NCBI RefSeq assembly: GCF_000170915.1
Contig: NZ_ABCT01000001.1
Span: forward strand, 62,001-126,000
DNA: 64,000 bases
Direction: 5' to 3'
From: Limnobacter sp. MED105
GTDB lineage: Bacteria; Pseudomonadota; Gammaproteobacteria; Burkholderiales; Burkholderiaceae_B
In this document: one piece after another, positions 56,684 through 64,000 of the stretch
Position numbering within the stretch: position 1 is the stretch's first letter
How the letters are laid out: each line of letters opens with the position of its first letter
The notes under the pieces: model-generated
Told to the model about the DNA's origin: nothing
Databases searched by the model: none
The model's input: only the letters and a program-made list of their open reading frames with translations
Translations under genes and position numbers: made by a program

Positions 56684-57073
56684 ATGTACCAACAATTCGA
56701 TGCGCTGTTGAAAGACCTCCAACAGAATCGCCCCAGTAACATGACTCCCTCAGGGCGTGTGTTTTTCTTCAATGATCAGGCAGTACTGCTTCAGCCTGGG
56801 GAAATGGAAGGCATTACCTGGGTTGATATTCACATTGAATTAAAACGCTTTCGCCTCGATAACCTCGCTGCTGCCAAGAAAGTGCTGCAGGCCAATCGTG
56901 AAATGGGCGCTTCAACACCCATCCCCTCTTGGTTTGCAATCGATCCGAAAAATGATTGCCTGGTATTCGTCAATCGACTGGACTGGCGGCATATCAGCTG
57001 CAAAATTCTGGAAGATCATATTCTGCGGTGCATTGAACAAATGGGCAGTGCGCTGGCGACTGAGGGTGTGTAA
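56684..57073 (+). CDS. Type III secretion chaperone-like (CesT fold) protein, tentative
   Basis: A 129-residue protein starting MYQQFDALLKDLQQN, with GGAG seven bases before the ATG. The order of elements, an opening helix, strands (GRVFFFNDQAVLLQPGEM and WVDIHIELKRF), the helix AAAKKVLQANREMG, strands (FAIDPKNDCLVFVNRLDW) and a final helix (CKILEDHILRCIEQMGSAL), resembles Tir-chaperone (CesT/SycE-like) proteins, and the VLQAN box is typical of them. No type III secretion genes are near. It could also be another small alpha-beta protein; confidence is for the gene, less for the family. Confidence 0.55.
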   Translation: MYQQFDALLKDLQQNRPSNMTPSGRVFFFNDQAVLLQPGEMEGITWVDIHIELKRFRLDNLAAAKKVLQANREMGASTPIPSWFAIDPKNDCLVFVNRLDWRHISCKILEDHILRCIEQMGSALATEGV

Positions 57074-57108
57074 TCCGCTTTGACTCCTCTACAGGTTAGA
57101 ATAAAGGC

Positions 57109-57933
57109 ATGAAAATCGCCTTGTACTCTGATCTGCATCTTGAGACGATGCGCCGCTTCCCCGCTTTGGCGGCTGTTCCACAACCCGCTGAGGATGTGGA
57201 CTTGATGATCCTTGCCGGAGACATTCACCAAGGGACGCAGGGTTTGCAGGCGCTCGCCGACCTGGGCGAGAAACACAATATTTATGTGGCGGGCAACCAC
57301 GAGTACTACAACCACGACATTGAAATTCTGGACGACCATTTGTTTGAACTGGCCGCGAGGAAACAATTGAATTACCTGCAGCGAACCAGCGTGGTAATTC
57401 AGGGCGTGCGTTTTCTGGGTTGTACCTTGTGGACCGATTTTAATATACAGCCCGGTTGGCGGTTTGGTGCCGAGTTGGTGGCCAAGGCATTTTTGCCAGA
57501 TTACAAATTAATCCGCATGCGTGGCAAACAGTTTTCCCCCAGCATGGGAATCGATTTGCACTATCAGAATATTGACTGGCTGGAGTCTGCACTGGCCGTA
57601 CCGTTTGATGGAAAAACCGTGGTGATTACTCACCATGCGCCGCATCCGCAAAGCATTCACCCGCGTTTTAATCTCAGCCCGATCAACGCCGCATTTGTAT
57701 CCGACCTCAGTCGCTTGATGGGCAAGGCCGATGTGTGGGTACATGGGCACATGCACGATTCATTTGATTACACAGTTCACAACAACGGTGGTCAAACCCG
57801 CGTGCTGGTGAATCCGCGAGGTTATGTTCGCAAAAAAGGCAAAGCCCGAAAAATGGAGCGCGGACAGGTACAAGTGACGCCACAGGCCTTCGAAAACCCG
57901 TTTTTCAATCCACACTTGGTGTTTGAAGTATGA
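57109..57933 (+). CDS. Metallophosphoesterase (calcineurin-like)
   Basis: A 274-residue phosphoesterase with all five family motifs: YSDLHLE (7-13), LAGDIHQG (near 35), AGNHEYY (near 62), THHAPH (near 175) and HGHMHD (near 208). Dinuclear metal-dependent hydrolysis of a phosphoester is expected; cytoplasmic, since no signal peptide is seen. Its stop overlaps the start of the following isomerase-like gene by 4 bp, so the two are coupled. Substrate unknown. Confidence 0.9.
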   Translation: MKIALYSDLHLETMRRFPALAAVPQPAEDVDLMILAGDIHQGTQGLQALADLGEKHNIYVAGNHEYYNHDIEILDDHLFELAARKQLNYLQRTSVVIQGVRFLGCTLWTDFNIQPGWRFGAELVAKAFLPDYKLIRMRGKQFSPSMGIDLHYQNIDWLESALAVPFDGKTVVITHHAPHPQSIHPRFNLSPINAAFVSDLSRLMGKADVWVHGHMHDSFDYTVHNNGGQTRVLVNPRGYVRKKGKARKMERGQVQVTPQAFENPFFNPHLVFEV

Positions 57934-58739
57934 AGCTGGCTGCCAACCTAAGCTGGCTGTACACCGAATTTGATTTCCCGGACAGATTGCATACTTGCGC
58001 TCAAGATGGCTTCAGACACGCTGAGTGTATGTTTCCCTATGATTATCCAGCTGAACTGTTGCGCGACAAGGCGCTTGAGGCCGGCGTGCAATGGGTGTTG
58101 ATCAATGCACCGGCAGGCGATTGGACTAAGGGCGATCGGGGATTGGCCTGTTCGCCCGCACGGCGCGATGAATTCAGGCATTCAATTGAACGCGCTGTGA
58201 ATTGCGCCACGGTGCTGGGTGTGCGCAAGGTGCATGTGCTGGCAGGCGTTTTGAATTCAAGCGAAGGACAAAGTGCGCAGGCTGCGTGGGATTGTTATGA
58301 AGAAAACCTGTTGTGGCTGGCCGGCACCATGAGCGCTGAGCCGATTGACTGGTTGATTGAACCCATCAACCATTTCGATGTGCCCGGTTACCTGTTAAGC
58401 AGGCAGGCTGACGCACACGAATTGCTGATCCGCTTGAACAAACCTAACCTGGGCGTGCAAATGGACCTTTACCATTGCCTACGCACCGAAGGGGAAGTCT
58501 TGAAAGCACTGAGCGATTACTTGCCCACCGGGCGGGTAAAACACATGCAACTGGCGGGTGTGCCCAATCGCGATGAACCAGGGGCCGAAGTGTACGCGCC
58601 GGTGTGTGCCCATTTGAAGATGTTGGGCTACAACGGCCACATGGGTTGCGAGTATCGGCCCAAGGCCGGCACCCGCGATGGCTTGGGCTGGATCCGAAGC
58701 ACTGGTTTTTCAGGCACAATGGAGTCCTTCGAAACTTGA
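57930..58739 (+). CDS. hyi: Hydroxypyruvate isomerase-like TIM-barrel protein
   Basis: A 269-residue sugar isomerase of the xylose-isomerase-like TIM barrel group. It starts MKLAANLSWLYTEFDFPDRL and has GFRHAECMFPYDYP, LINAPAGDWTKGDRGLAC, KVHVLAG, IEPINHFDVPGYLL and GVQMDLYHCLRTEGE, the metal-binding Glu/Asp/His set of Hyi/OtnI. It interconverts hydroxypyruvate and tartronate semialdehyde in known members. There is no glyoxylate-pathway gene beside it, so the substrate is inferred from the family only. Confidence 0.85.
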   Translation: MKLAANLSWLYTEFDFPDRLHTCAQDGFRHAECMFPYDYPAELLRDKALEAGVQWVLINAPAGDWTKGDRGLACSPARRDEFRHSIERAVNCATVLGVRKVHVLAGVLNSSEGQSAQAAWDCYEENLLWLAGTMSAEPIDWLIEPINHFDVPGYLLSRQADAHELLIRLNKPNLGVQMDLYHCLRTEGEVLKALSDYLPTGRVKHMQLAGVPNRDEPGAEVYAPVCAHLKMLGYNGHMGCEYRPKAGTRDGLGWIRSTGFSGTMESFET

Positions 58740-58770
58740 GCTTAGGCGGGCAACCGCTGGAAGAATGCGC

Positions 58771-59199
58771 ATGCAAGACGCTGAACTGAAGCAACTGCTC
58801 GAAAACACCAAAACGATCGCTGTGGTGGGCTTCTCCTCGCAGGCTCACAAGCCCAGTTTTTTTGTGGCCAAGTACCTTCAATCGCAGGGTTATCGAATTT
58901 TGCCAATCAATCCGGCTTTGCAGGGGCGACCCAGCGGCTTGATGGGTGAAACCTGCTACCCCGATTTAAAAACAGCGATCGCAGAAACCGGTTTGAAGAT
59001 TGATTTGGTGGATGTGTTTCGCCGTGCCGAACACACCCCCGATGTGTTGGCTCAGGCCATGAATGTGGGTGCCGGCGCTGTATGGTTGCAGCAGGGTATT
59101 CGCAATGATCTGGTGGAAGCCAAGGCCCGCGCAGCGGGTTTGCCCTTTGTGATGGACCGTTGTTTGAAAACCGAACACCAGCGTCTGTTTTTAGTTTGA
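58771..59199 (+). CDS. CoA-binding domain protein (YccU-like)
   Basis: A 142-residue Rossmann-type protein with [22 protein letters not shown], the YccU/CoA-binding start, then [21 protein letters not shown] and [12 protein letters not shown], and the closing [10 protein letters not shown]. The frame is open upstream, but GGAAGA is six bases before this ATG; a start two codons earlier would overlap it. Family members bind CoA or acyl-CoA; the function is not known. It is 32 bp after hyi and 26 bp before hemE. Confidence 0.88.
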   Translation: MQDAELKQLLENTKTIAVVGFSSQAHKPSFFVAKYLQSQGYRILPINPALQGRPSGLMGETCYPDLKTAIAETGLKIDLVDVFRRAEHTPDVLAQAMNVGAGAVWLQQGIRNDLVEAKARAAGLPFVMDRCLKTEHQRLFLV

Positions 59200-59224
59200 A
59201 TTTATACAAGAAGCACTTACGAAC

Positions 59225-60319
59225 ATGAGCAGTTTTCAGCCCGTCAAGAACGACACCTTCCTGCGCGCATTGCGTCGCGAAGCCACCGAGTACACCCCTG
59301 TCTGGCTGATGCGCCAGGCGGGCCGCTATTTGCCTGAATACCGGGCAACGCGCGCGAAGGCCGGTAACTTCATGGGTTTGTGCACCAACCCTGAGGCGGC
59401 CTGCGAGGTAACACTGCAGCCGCTGGAGCGTTACAAGTTAGATGCCGCCATTCTGTTCTCCGACATTCTGACCGTGCCCGACGCCATGGGCCTGGGCCTT
59501 TACTTCGCGGAAGGCGAAGGCCCGAAGTTTGAGCGCCCCCTGGTGACTGAGGCTGACGTGGCCAAGCTGGCCGTGCCTGACATTGGCACCAGCCTGCGTT
59601 ATGTGACTGACGCAGTCAGCACCATCCGTGGTGCTCTGGGCGGGCGCGTACCGCTGATTGGTTTTTCAGGAAGCCCGTGGACATTGGCTTGTTACATGGT
59701 GGAAGGCGGGGGCAGCAGCGATTTCCGCAAGGTAAAAACCATGTTGTACAAACGGCCAGACCTGATGCACCGCATTCTGGAAGTGACCACCGAGGCGGTC
59801 AGCCAGTACCTGCGCGCGCAGATTGAAGCGGGCGCGCAAGCTGTGATGATTTTCGACAGTTGGGGTGGCGCCTTGGCCGACGGTGCATTCCAGAAGTTCA
59901 GTTTGAATTACGTCAAGAAAATTGTGGCCAGTTTGCCTTTGCAGGCCAACCGCGGCAGCTTTACTGAAGACATACCCTCGATTGTATTTACCAAGGGTGG
60001 TGGACTGTGGCTGGAAGATATTGCATCCAGCGGTGCCAGCGCCGTGGGTGTGGACTGGACTGTGAACCTGGGCCAGGCCCGGGCGCGCATTGGTGACCGT
60101 TGTGCCATTCAAGGTAACCTCGATCCCAATGTGTTGTTTGCCGAGCCGGCGCAAATTGAGGCTGAAGTGGCCAAGGCTCTGGAAAGTTTTGGTGTGCCAC
60201 AGGCCGGTGCGGGCCATGTGTTCAATCTGGGGCATGGCATTTCCCAATTCACCAATCCGGACAGTGTGGAAGTGATGGTGAACGCGGTGCATGCCTATAG
60301 CCGCAAACAAAGGCAGTAA
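59225..60319 (+). CDS. hemE: Uroporphyrinogen decarboxylase
   Basis: A 364-residue heme-pathway enzyme that converts uroporphyrinogen III to coproporphyrinogen III. It starts [40 protein letters not shown], the family N-terminal signature with its substrate-binding Arg, and has [40 protein letters not shown] and [21 protein letters not shown]. Acts as a cytoplasmic dimer without cofactor. Canonical length. Confidence 0.97.
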   Translation: MSSFQPVKNDTFLRALRREATEYTPVWLMRQAGRYLPEYRATRAKAGNFMGLCTNPEAACEVTLQPLERYKLDAAILFSDILTVPDAMGLGLYFAEGEGPKFERPLVTEADVAKLAVPDIGTSLRYVTDAVSTIRGALGGRVPLIGFSGSPWTLACYMVEGGGSSDFRKVKTMLYKRPDLMHRILEVTTEAVSQYLRAQIEAGAQAVMIFDSWGGALADGAFQKFSLNYVKKIVASLPLQANRGSFTEDIPSIVFTKGGGLWLEDIASSGASAVGVDWTVNLGQARARIGDRCAIQGNLDPNVLFAEPAQIEAEVAKALESFGVPQAGAGHVFNLGHGISQFTNPDSVEVMVNAVHAYSRKQRQ

Positions 60320-60591
60320 AAACTTGGACTTATGCACATTTTTGGCGCAAGGCAGAAGAAACATTTTTTTGCATTGCACGACGAATGGAAAAGCAGGCTG
60401 GTCAGTTAAGTCATTGTTTTAAATAAACAAAAAGGCATTTTACAAAATTTGTACTTTACATGTATGCCTACATCCTGTACTGCACCCGTGGATTATTTCC
60501 ACGGATGTCCACAAAGTTATCCACATTGACTGTTAAAAATTTTGTATTCCGTTTAATTCAAGCCAGCTAGTCCATGAACTTAAAGTAAGCT
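60320..60591. promoter_or_regulatory. AT-rich gap before priA with palindrome and DnaA-box-like sites
   Basis: A 272-bp gap. CCGTGGA/TCCACGG at 60486-60504 is a perfect palindrome with a 5-base centre. TTATCCACA at 60517-60525 is a perfect DnaA box, and ATGTCCACA at 60505-60513 differs at two positions. No gene or clear promoter core was seen in the rest; it is T- and A-rich around 60420-60460. Confidence 0.55.
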
Positions 60592-62694
60592 GTGAAGACA
60601 GACCTAAACCAAAACACGTCATCTAACCCGATCAAGGGACACACTTTGCTGGTGAATGTGTTGGTTGCTGCACCGCTTCCTAAAGCTTTCACTTACCAAT
60701 GGCACAGTGAACACACGCCCCGATTTGGGATGCGTGTGATTGTGCCTTGGGGACGTCAGCATCGAATCGGTCTGGTTCAGGGCGCCGCCCCCGATCAGCA
60801 AATGGCCGAAAACATCAAACCAGTGCACTCGGTATTGGATCATGGTGAATGCCTGAGCGCCCATTGGCAGGCCCTGATTGAATTTGCCGCCAAGTATTAT
60901 CACCACCCATTGGGCATGATCGCGCTGGAGGCATTGCCCAAGGCCTTGCGTGTGTTGAATGCCCGTGGTGAAGAACCTGTGATGGTGGCCAAATCCCGGG
61001 AGCATGCGCAGAAGCTGCTGGCCGAACGGAATGACCCGCTTGCTGCAAGCAAAGGGGGTAAGGCCAAGATTGATCAACTTGAAAAGCCAGTGTTGAACGC
61101 TGAACAACTGGACGCTGTTGCACAACTGTCGAGTGCCGCTGGTTTTCAGCCTTTTTTGCTGTACGGCGTGACCGGCAGCGGCAAAACCGAGGTGTACCTG
61201 CACACGGTGGAGGAACGGCTAAAGCGCGGTGAGCAGGTGTTGGTGCTGTTGCCTGAAATTAACCTGACCCCGGCTGCACAAGCCTTGTACAAAGAGCGCT
61301 TGGCGCCCCACCGCGTGGTGGTGATGCACAGCAACCTGGCTGAATTGACCCGAACCAAGGCGTGGTTTGAAGCTGCAACGGGCGCCGCCGATGTGATCAT
61401 CGCGACCCGGCTGGGCGTGCTGACCCCATTGCCGAGATTGGGCATGATTGTGGTGGATGAAGAACACGATCCTTCGTACAAACAGCAAGACGGCATGCGC
61501 TACCACGCCCGGGATTTGGCCCTGATGCTGGCCAAACAGCGCGAGGTGCCGATTGTTTTGGGTTCGGCCACCCCAGCCCTGGAAAGTTGGTTGAAGGCCG
61601 ACCTGGGCGCTTACAAAAGGCTGAGCTTGAAAAACCGGGCCGTGCTGGGTGCCAGTCTGCCAAAGGTGGAATTGATCAACACCGCCAATTTTCCAGCCAA
61701 AGAGGGATTGAGCGAGCCGGCCATGCAGGCGCTGGTGCAAAACTTCGAGGCTGGCAAACAAAGCATTGTATTTTTGAACCGCCGGGGATACGCGCCACAG
61801 ATGGTGTGCAATGCCTGTGGCTGGGTGGCCAATTGCGACCACTGCACAGCGCACATGGTGTGGCACAAAAATGAGCGCATGCTGCGCTGCCACCACTGTG
61901 GCGCTGGGCAGCGCGTGCCCACGCACTGCCCCACTTGCGGAAACCAGGACCTGACCGGCTTTGGCCGGGGCACGCAACGAATTGAAGAAACGCTGGCGGG
62001 TTTGTTACCCACGGCCAATATTTTGAGAATCGACGCCGACAGCACCCGCAACAAGGGGCAAATGGAAGCCTTGCTGCAACAGGCACACAGCGGGGAAGCT
62101 GATGTGTTGGTGGGCACGCAAATGATTGCCAAGGGGCACGACTTTGCAAATGTAACCCTGGTGTTGGCTTTGAATGTGGATGCCTCGCTGTATTCGCACG
62201 CCTACCGCGCGCCTGAACGACTGTTTGCGCAGTTGATGCAGGTGGCTGGCCGGGCAGGGCGCAGAGCAGGTGATGCGCGCATGGTGGTTCAAACCCGTTA
62301 CCCACAGCACCCCCTGTTTGATGCCTTGAAAGCGCACGACTACGAAAGCTTTGCCAGCCATGAAATGCAGGCTCGCAAAGACGCACGCATGCCGCCGTTT
62401 TCTCATCAGGCCACCATTCGAGCCGACCATAAAAAGCTGGCCAACTGTTTGCAGTTCCTCAGCACAGCGAGGGAGCTGGGTGAACCCTTGGTGGACGCTG
62501 ACAACCCTGTTTTTATGTGCGACCCGGTGCCGTTGACTGTGGTGCGGGTGGGTGGCATTGAGCGGGCGCAAATGCTGATTGAAAGCGAATCGAGGCCCGC
62601 ACTTCACCGGTTTTTAACGCAGTGGCTGGCGCAATTGCACGAGCTGCCCGGCAGTGTGCGCTGGTTTTTGGAAGTGGACCCGGTCGATTTGTAA
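60592..62694 (+). CDS. priA: Primosomal replication-restart helicase PriA
   Basis: A 700-residue helicase (E. coli 732) that reloads the replisome at stalled forks. N-terminal DNA-binding part (NVLVAAPLPKAFTYQW), Walker A GVTGSGKTEVYL near 195, DEEH near 292, and two zinc-binding modules with CNACGWVANCDHC and CHHCGAGQRVPTHCPTCG. QMIAKGHDF and QVAGRAGR are later helicase motifs. Start is a GTG; no ATG precedes the conserved region. The DnaA-box-like sites upstream may place it under DnaA control, which is inference. Confidence 0.95.
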   Translation: MKTDLNQNTSSNPIKGHTLLVNVLVAAPLPKAFTYQWHSEHTPRFGMRVIVPWGRQHRIGLVQGAAPDQQMAENIKPVHSVLDHGECLSAHWQALIEFAAKYYHHPLGMIALEALPKALRVLNARGEEPVMVAKSREHAQKLLAERNDPLAASKGGKAKIDQLEKPVLNAEQLDAVAQLSSAAGFQPFLLYGVTGSGKTEVYLHTVEERLKRGEQVLVLLPEINLTPAAQALYKERLAPHRVVVMHSNLAELTRTKAWFEAATGAADVIIATRLGVLTPLPRLGMIVVDEEHDPSYKQQDGMRYHARDLALMLAKQREVPIVLGSATPALESWLKADLGAYKRLSLKNRAVLGASLPKVELINTANFPAKEGLSEPAMQALVQNFEAGKQSIVFLNRRGYAPQMVCNACGWVANCDHCTAHMVWHKNERMLRCHHCGAGQRVPTHCPTCGNQDLTGFGRGTQRIEETLAGLLPTANILRIDADSTRNKGQMEALLQQAHSGEADVLVGTQMIAKGHDFANVTLVLALNVDASLYSHAYRAPERLFAQLMQVAGRAGRRAGDARMVVQTRYPQHPLFDALKAHDYESFASHEMQARKDARMPPFSHQATIRADHKKLANCLQFLSTARELGEPLVDADNPVFMCDPVPLTVVRVGGIERAQMLIESESRPALHRFLTQWLAQLHELPGSVRWFLEVDPVDL

Positions 62695-62740
62695 GTACCC
62701 TCTGGTACAGTAATGCCTTCCCCTGGAGTTTCCCCCCTGT

Positions 62741-64000
62741 ATGTCTGTTGGCCTGAACAAAGCCCAAAGCGAAGCCGTGAATTATGTGGATGGTCCCTGC
62801 CTGGTACTGGCGGGTGCGGGTTCGGGTAAAACTCGGGTGATCACGCAAAAAATTGCACACCTGATCCAGAACAAGGGCGTGAGTGCCAAGAATATTGCAG
62901 CGGTTACCTTTACGAACAAGGCCGCCAAGGAAATGGAAGAGCGTGCGGCCAAGTTGTTGCATGGCAACGAGGGCAAGGGCTTGTTGGTGTGCACGTTTCA
63001 CAGCTTGGGCATTCGAATTTTGCGGGAGGAACACAAACACGCAGGTTTGAAGGCGCGCTTCTCGATTCTGGATGCGACCGACACTTACGGTTTGGTACAG
63101 CAGTTGTACGGCACCACCGACAAGCAATTGATACGCAAGGCCCAAAGCGTAATTTCGCTGTGGAAAAACGGCCTAATTGACCCCGACACTGCCCTGGCAC
63201 AAGCCACTACCGAGGATGAAGGGCAAATTGCACGCCTGTACAAAAGCTATGAGGCCACATTGGCTGCATACCAAGCGGTGGATTTTGATGACCTGATTTT
63301 GAAACCCACGCGTTTGTTGGCCAGCAACGATGAAGTGCGCAACCGCTGGCAAAACCGGCTGCGTTATTTGTTGGTAGACGAGGTGCAAGATACCAACGCC
63401 TGCCAGTACGATTTGCTGCGTTTGATTGCCGGGCCACGCGCCATGTTCACCGCTGTGGGCGATGATGACCAGGCCATTTATGCCTGGCGAGGCGCAACCA
63501 TTGAAAACCTGCGCCAGTTGACTGAAGACTACCCGCAGTTGAAAGTGATCAAGCTGGAACAGAATTACCGGTCCACCTTGCGCATTCTTCAGGCGGCCAA
63601 CCGCCTGATTGAAAACAACCCCAAGCTGTTTCCGAAAACACTGTGGAGCGACCACGGCCCGGGCGAACCGATTGTGATCAGCCCCATGGCCGATGATGAA
63701 CACGAGGCCGAACAAGTGGCAATGATGCTCAGCGGTCATCGCTTCGAGCGCCGTGCCAAGTACGGTGACTATGCCATTTTGTACCGCAGTAACTTTCAGG
63801 CGCGTATTCTGGAGCAGGCTTTGCGCCGCCAGAAAATTCCGTACATTTTGAGTGGCGGGCAAAGCTTTTTCGAACGTGCTGAAATCAAGGATGTGATTGC
63901 TTATCTGCGCTTGCTGGTGAACCAGGACGACGACCCCGCATTTATTCGCGCGGTGACCACGCCCAAGCGCGGCATTGGTCAAAAAACACTCGAGGCCCTG
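62741..64000 (+). CDS. rep: ATP-dependent DNA helicase Rep, cut by window end
   Basis: The first 420 residues of a UvrD/Rep superfamily 1 helicase; the frame continues beyond the window. Walker A is LVLAGAGSGKTRVI near 23-36, motif Ia TFTNKAAKEMEERA, motif II in LLVDEVQDTN, then VGDDDQAIYAWRGA (motif III) and KLEQNYRSTLRIL (motif IV). The short N-terminus MSVGLNKAQSEAV is typical of Rep rather than UvrD. It aids fork progress and pairs functionally with PriA, its neighbour 46 bp upstream. A small repeat GTACC/GGTAC follows priA. Confidence 0.92.
   Translation, partial: MSVGLNKAQSEAVNYVDGPCLVLAGAGSGKTRVITQKIAHLIQNKGVSAKNIAAVTFTNKAAKEMEERAAKLLHGNEGKGLLVCTFHSLGIRILREEHKHAGLKARFSILDATDTYGLVQQLYGTTDKQLIRKAQSVISLWKNGLIDPDTALAQATTEDEGQIARLYKSYEATLAAYQAVDFDDLILKPTRLLASNDEVRNRWQNRLRYLLVDEVQDTNACQYDLLRLIAGPRAMFTAVGDDDQAIYAWRGATIENLRQLTEDYPQLKVIKLEQNYRSTLRILQAANRLIENNPKLFPKTLWSDHGPGEPIVISPMADDEHEAEQVAMMLSGHRFERRAKYGDYAILYRSNFQARILEQALRRQKIPYILSGGQSFFERAEIKDVIAYLRLLVNQDDDPAFIRAVTTPKRGIGQKTLEAL

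Overview
This window is the replication-origin region of a betaproteobacterial chromosome, most likely Burkholderiales; a Limnobacter-like genome would fit the moderate GC and gene content, but that genus guess is inference. The evidence is the gene order dnaA-dnaN-gyrB on one strand, rpmH-rnpA-yidD-yidC-mnmE on the other, then mnmG-rsmG-parA-parB and the atpIBEFHAGDC operon. A cluster of DnaA boxes lies between dnaN and dnaA (about 23.76-23.99 kb), and two parS sites lie just upstream of mnmG.

Layout. 1-9.2 kb: phosphate and metal functions: a PhoX-type phosphatase (cut by the window edge), a PhoD-type phosphatase, a YihG-like acyltransferase, a His-rich secreted protein, a ZnuD-like TonB receptor, a PCu(A)C copper chaperone, a DUF4197 protein, a NarL-type response regulator and a patatin-like lipoprotein. 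9.3-20 kb: a two-gene NAD-linked formate dehydrogenase with fused gamma and beta subunits, an unrecognised 622-633 aa membrane protein, cyclopropane fatty acid synthase, a MarR regulator with twin operators leading two hotdog thioesterases, and a DHA2-family efflux pump. 20-29.5 kb: the origin core. 29.5-39 kb: a signalling island splitting mnmE from mnmG, holding two NarL-type regulators, a hybrid histidine kinase with its own REC and HPt domains, two secreted binding or sensor proteins, an orphan receiver and a GAF/multi-PAS protein with no output domain. 39-44.4 kb: small conserved genes, a MOSC protein, GTP-dependent PEP carboxykinase and a TSUP transporter. 44.4-56.6 kb: parS region, mnmG-rsmG-parAB and the ATP synthase operon. 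56.6-64 kb: a putative type III chaperone-like protein, a phosphoesterase, a hydroxypyruvate isomerase-like protein, a CoA-binding protein, hemE, priA and rep (cut by the window edge).

How it fits together. The origin block links initiation (DnaA boxes, dnaA, dnaN, gyrB), origin segregation (parS, parA, parB) and core housekeeping. The least conventional part is 29.5-38.8 kb: a regulator, hybrid kinase, phosphate-binding-like protein and PDC-sensor-like protein lie in one orientation, like a sensory operon whose ligand recognition may be shared with secreted proteins. Three NarL-type regulators in the window share the same linker and helix-turn-helix signature and appear to be paralogues. Several RNA or DNA structures are visible by eye: twin MarR palindromes, a terminator-like hairpin between atpE and atpF, a T-rich leader before atpE, and DnaA boxes plus a palindrome upstream of priA. 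No tRNA, rRNA, CRISPR array, insertion sequence or prophage was seen.
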